Source: Ptychodera flava
Taxonomy: Eukaryota; Hemichordata; Enteropneusta; Ptychoderidae
NCBI RefSeq assembly: GCF_041260155.1
Contig: NC_091933.1
Coordinates: forward strand, 28,526,933-28,590,932
Direction: 5' to 3'
DNA: 64,000 bases
The notes beneath the pieces were generated by a model that was not told where the DNA came from, did no database searches, and saw only the letters and a list, made by a program, of their open reading frames with translations. The first letter of the stretch is position 1, and each line of letters starts with the position of its first letter. Shown here piece after piece: positions 61,235-64,000 of the stretch. The position numbers were made by a program, and so were the translations under genes.

Positions 61235-61555
61235 TAATCAAACCAATCACGCTGCTCGTAACAAAGGCAAACACCATAGGCGCGTCCATCAGCCAATCAC
61301 ACTATTTAACAAATAAAGATCGGGTTCAAAAGCCACAAATGGGTATCCAGAAACTGTTTTATGTTTGTGCAGTTCCAAGTGCGGAAAGGGGTCGTCGCGA
61401 AACTGCTAATCGTACGTGTGCCGTCTAACAGCTGCTAGCTGGAAGTGCGATCCCGAAGTAATAGGTCTGTAAAAATAATCTAATTCCGTTAAAAGTAGCC
61501 GGGAAAAAATGCAAAACAGGCGGGTTATTTACCCGGCACCCGACTTCTAAGGACA
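61235..61555 (-). mobile_element. Partial LTR fossil, same family as 29408-30126
   Basis: Minus strand from 61555: TGTTGTCCTTAGAAGTCGGG, continuing in step with the first ~320 bp of the LTR at 29408, including AACAGTTTCTGGATACCC against AACAGTTTCTAAATACCC and the ATAGGCGCGTCCATCAGCCA segment in complement. The rest of the LTR and any internal region are absent, so it is a truncated remnant. Confidence 0.7.
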
Positions 61556-61859
61556 ACACTGGGTTTCTTTTTCGACTGGGTGGATTTTCTTCGATTTGAT
61601 TTTTTGTCAATTGTTTACCCGTGGTCGGCAATATGGCCGCCCAGGAGGACAAGCCGTTTCGGAATCTGACGTGCAAGCATGCTGTCAGGTGTACTAATGT
61701 TGAAGGTGTTCCCGTAGAGAGCTATGTTGAAGAGACTGCAAAGAGAGTCGGAAGTGAAAAATGTTATTGCTGTATCTGGAATGAATAAGTCCGTTGTTGT
61801 GTTTTTAGCAACACTCGGTATATGTTGAAAGGGGACCAAGTCATCTGGACCTCTGTCCG

Positions 61860-62960
61860 TTTCGACCCCAATAGTAATTACTGGTTGAGGTCACCTCGAC
61901 CCCGGTACCCAAGTCACTTCGACCTCGTCCTACTTTTCATGTTATATGACAACATTTTACTGAATATATAATGCAATTTTGCCAGCGAGAATTGATGGTG
62001 TTTCTGCGAGAGAACTGTTTGCTTCGAAACGATAATTTGGCTGTTTGATTCGAAAAATGCAGGCACCACGGCTAGCGCCTACGCGTCCGCGAAGGCGATT
62101 TGCCGTGTACGCCCATGGATGTTTTTGGTACATGGTGTGTTCCTGGCGTTACTAGCTTCTTCAAAGTACTATGAACATAGTTTAAACTAACGACATGCTT
62201 TCGAGATAATAATACAAATGTGTTTGAGGAGTGTAGGTGACTAAGGTGGAGGGGTCGACGTGACCTCTTTTCATTCCTGATGAAGTTTTAGAGGAATATT
62301 TATGGAAACTTGTATAGATCGTAAGAAAACAACGATGATATCGATGATACTGAAAATGTTCAGAAGACGATACTTGTGTTGATGAGAATTCTGGTTATAT
62401 TGATGTTGTTGAAATAAAATGTAAATGAAGATGTTGATGAGCATATGAATACACCTGAAATTGACACCTCAACTGACCTCAACGTCAACTCGCTTTGTCC
62501 TCAACAATGAGGCACAATCAGAGTCCGCTCACAAAGTCACATCTGTTTAGGGAAAGACCTCTGCCTAGTAAAAACAGTCAACCAACTAAAGTCAAAGAGA
62601 ACAATAAAAGTGTTAATTCTGCTGCAGACGTTCATGCCGATGAAGACAGGGTAGAACCCCTGCTTCTCCTTCTTACTCTTCGCTCCTTTCAACTCCGGTG
62701 TTTTTGTTGTTTTTTTTGATCCGCTTTCATCGTCATCGTCTTCACTTGCTCAGTCTCAGTCCTTAGATTTTCCTGAAACTCCATTTTCAGATGTAATATT
62801 GATGAGTCTCAGGATTCGTTTGTTTCTCGGGTCCCAGTCTTCAAGAAAAATTTCTCGAAGTCAGTCTATTTGGTCTGGAGTGAAAACGTCAAATTCGTTT
62901 GCTCAGCTGTTCTCAGCGAAGTTTCTGATCGTGTCTGATTTGTAAGAGTTTCAGGAAGAG
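61860..62960. other. Degraded, protein-like sequence without an intact frame
   Basis: Short frames rich in Ser and Asp codons and Ser-Gln-Ser text suggest former coding sequence between about 62300 and 62950, for example the 74-codon frame at 62495-62719. There is no family signature that I can name and no splice structure that joins the pieces. It could be a mobile-element remnant. Confidence 0.25.
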
Positions 62961-63307
62961 TTGCACATCAAGTCGTCTAGTTTACTTGAGGTTTTAGAAA
63001 AAAATCAAGGCTCCAAAAATATAATATGATAGAAAAATGTCAAGATTATTGTTCAGATTTCAAAGTTAAGTTATATTAGATTTTTCAAAAACCTTAAATG
63101 GCTTCTCCTGCTGACCTTGGGGTCTGGTCCATTTGAAATGTTTTGTATAGCAAGCATGACGTCACCTTAGACATTAACCAGCTTATCAACCATTAGTGAT
63201 GCAGCTGAGATGCAGCGATTTAAATGGTAGTAGAGAATGAAATAGAAAGTGTTCAAAGCCGTGTAGAGAGGACTGGCTGTGTTAGCTAGCCACCTTACCT
63301 TTTTATA

Positions 63308-63440
63308 TACTCCTAGTATATTGGACGATCCGGCCGGTCGGCCGGCCACCTATGTCATACACAACTCATACACGTACGTACACCCCTGGTATATTGGACG
63401 CCCCGGCCGGCCGCCTGTGTCATACACAATTCATTTACGT
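63308..63440 (+). repeat. Two-copy ~75-bp tandem repeat
   Basis: GTATATTGGACG followed by GGCCGG motifs and TGTCATACACAA.TCAT occurs at about 63317 and 63390. The GGCCGGCC core is GC-rich and self-complementary. Confidence 0.75.
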
Positions 63441-63603
63441 ATAGCGATTTTATCGACTGCTGCTTCACAGAAAGGAAGCTCGACCCGGATGAAATACTAA
63501 CTAGGATATAGTGATATCAATGTTTCATAATTACGATTTATTATTTTTAATCATTACGAAACTAATATCATATTTTTAGACAATTAATGTCCAGTTCGCC
63601 TGT

Positions 63604-63688
63604 GCCCGGCCCATAGACATGTGTAGATGCAGGTATCTAGATCTATACACCGTCACACGTTTATGGGCCGCGTAGGCGCAGAGCGGGC
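63604..63688. mobile_element. Palindromic MITE, family P1, copy 3
   Basis: GCCCGGCCCATAGACATGTG pairs with the arm CACGTTTATGGGCCGCGTAG, with the axis in ATCTAGAT. It carries the same CCCATAGACATGTGTA core as the copies at 4353 and 6118, but is shorter and more diverged. Confidence 0.6.
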
Positions 63689-64000
63689 TTGCAGTCAACA
63701 AGTACATGAAGTAACGGCTGGTTATAATCGACGAAATCGGCAAACGGCGAAATAGCGAAATGAAGAAATAAAGAAACTGAAATGATATAGAATGAAATAA
63801 ATCCGACAAACAGCAAAACAGACTGTCGATTCGATGTATTACTCGCGCCACTCGCTCCACATTGTCCTGCTATTACAGCGCCCTTTTGTGAGTAAGGTAA
63901 GGGGAAGAACTTTAAGGGAGGGAGGGCCAGCATTTTTTTCAATAGTGACCCTTCAAAAGTGTTGGTGACCTCCTCTATTATCATGCACAACAAACAGAGA

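Overview
The window is eukaryotic nuclear DNA, most likely from a marine invertebrate. Evidence seen: spliced genes with GT-AG introns, a polyadenylation signal, (CCCTAA)-type interstitial telomere tracts, a BEL/Pao LTR fossil, and very many palindromic DNA-transposon derivatives. A free-standing P2X7-type ballast gene and a gene with 13 EGF-like domains point to a deuterostome such as a lancelet, hemichordate or echinoderm; a cnidarian cannot be excluded. The species is not identifiable by eye.

Layout. (1) 1-6.5 kb: no gene; a cluster of foldback/MITE-like elements, including a near-perfect 578-bp palindrome. (2) 6.4-22.8 kb, minus strand: one complete gene of 18 coding exons (824 codons) for a secreted multi-EGF protein. 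All exon phases join, and the signal-peptide exon, stop codon and AATAAA signal are visible. (3) 22.8-33.7 kb: intergenic, with two head-to-head copies of a hairpin-microsatellite-tandem-repeat element, a BEL/Pao fossil (LTR, gag, start of protease) and small tandem duplications. (4) 33.8-53.6 kb, plus strand: a 13-exon, 742-aa gene derived from a DDE-type DNA transposase, apparently intact. Its first intron holds a 9-bp-TSD palindrome (itself carrying a second one) and a ~10-kb foldback element whose arms are ~110-bp satellite units. (5) 54.6-57.6 kb, minus strand: a small ballast-domain gene, convergent with the transposase-derived gene. (6) 57.8-64 kb: no supported gene; telomere-like tracts, an LTR fragment and further palindromes.

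The points that stand out are the 10-kb foldback element (34942-45029, 15-bp terminal inverted repeats, TTA duplication, satellite-built arms), the transposase-like gene lying next to a ballast-domain gene, two candidate alternative terminal exons in the transposase-like gene, and a dispersed family with at least five members built as hairpin + microsatellite + conserved core + tandem repeats. Splice structures were worked out by hand from sequence and reading frame; no alignment, expression or database check was possible.
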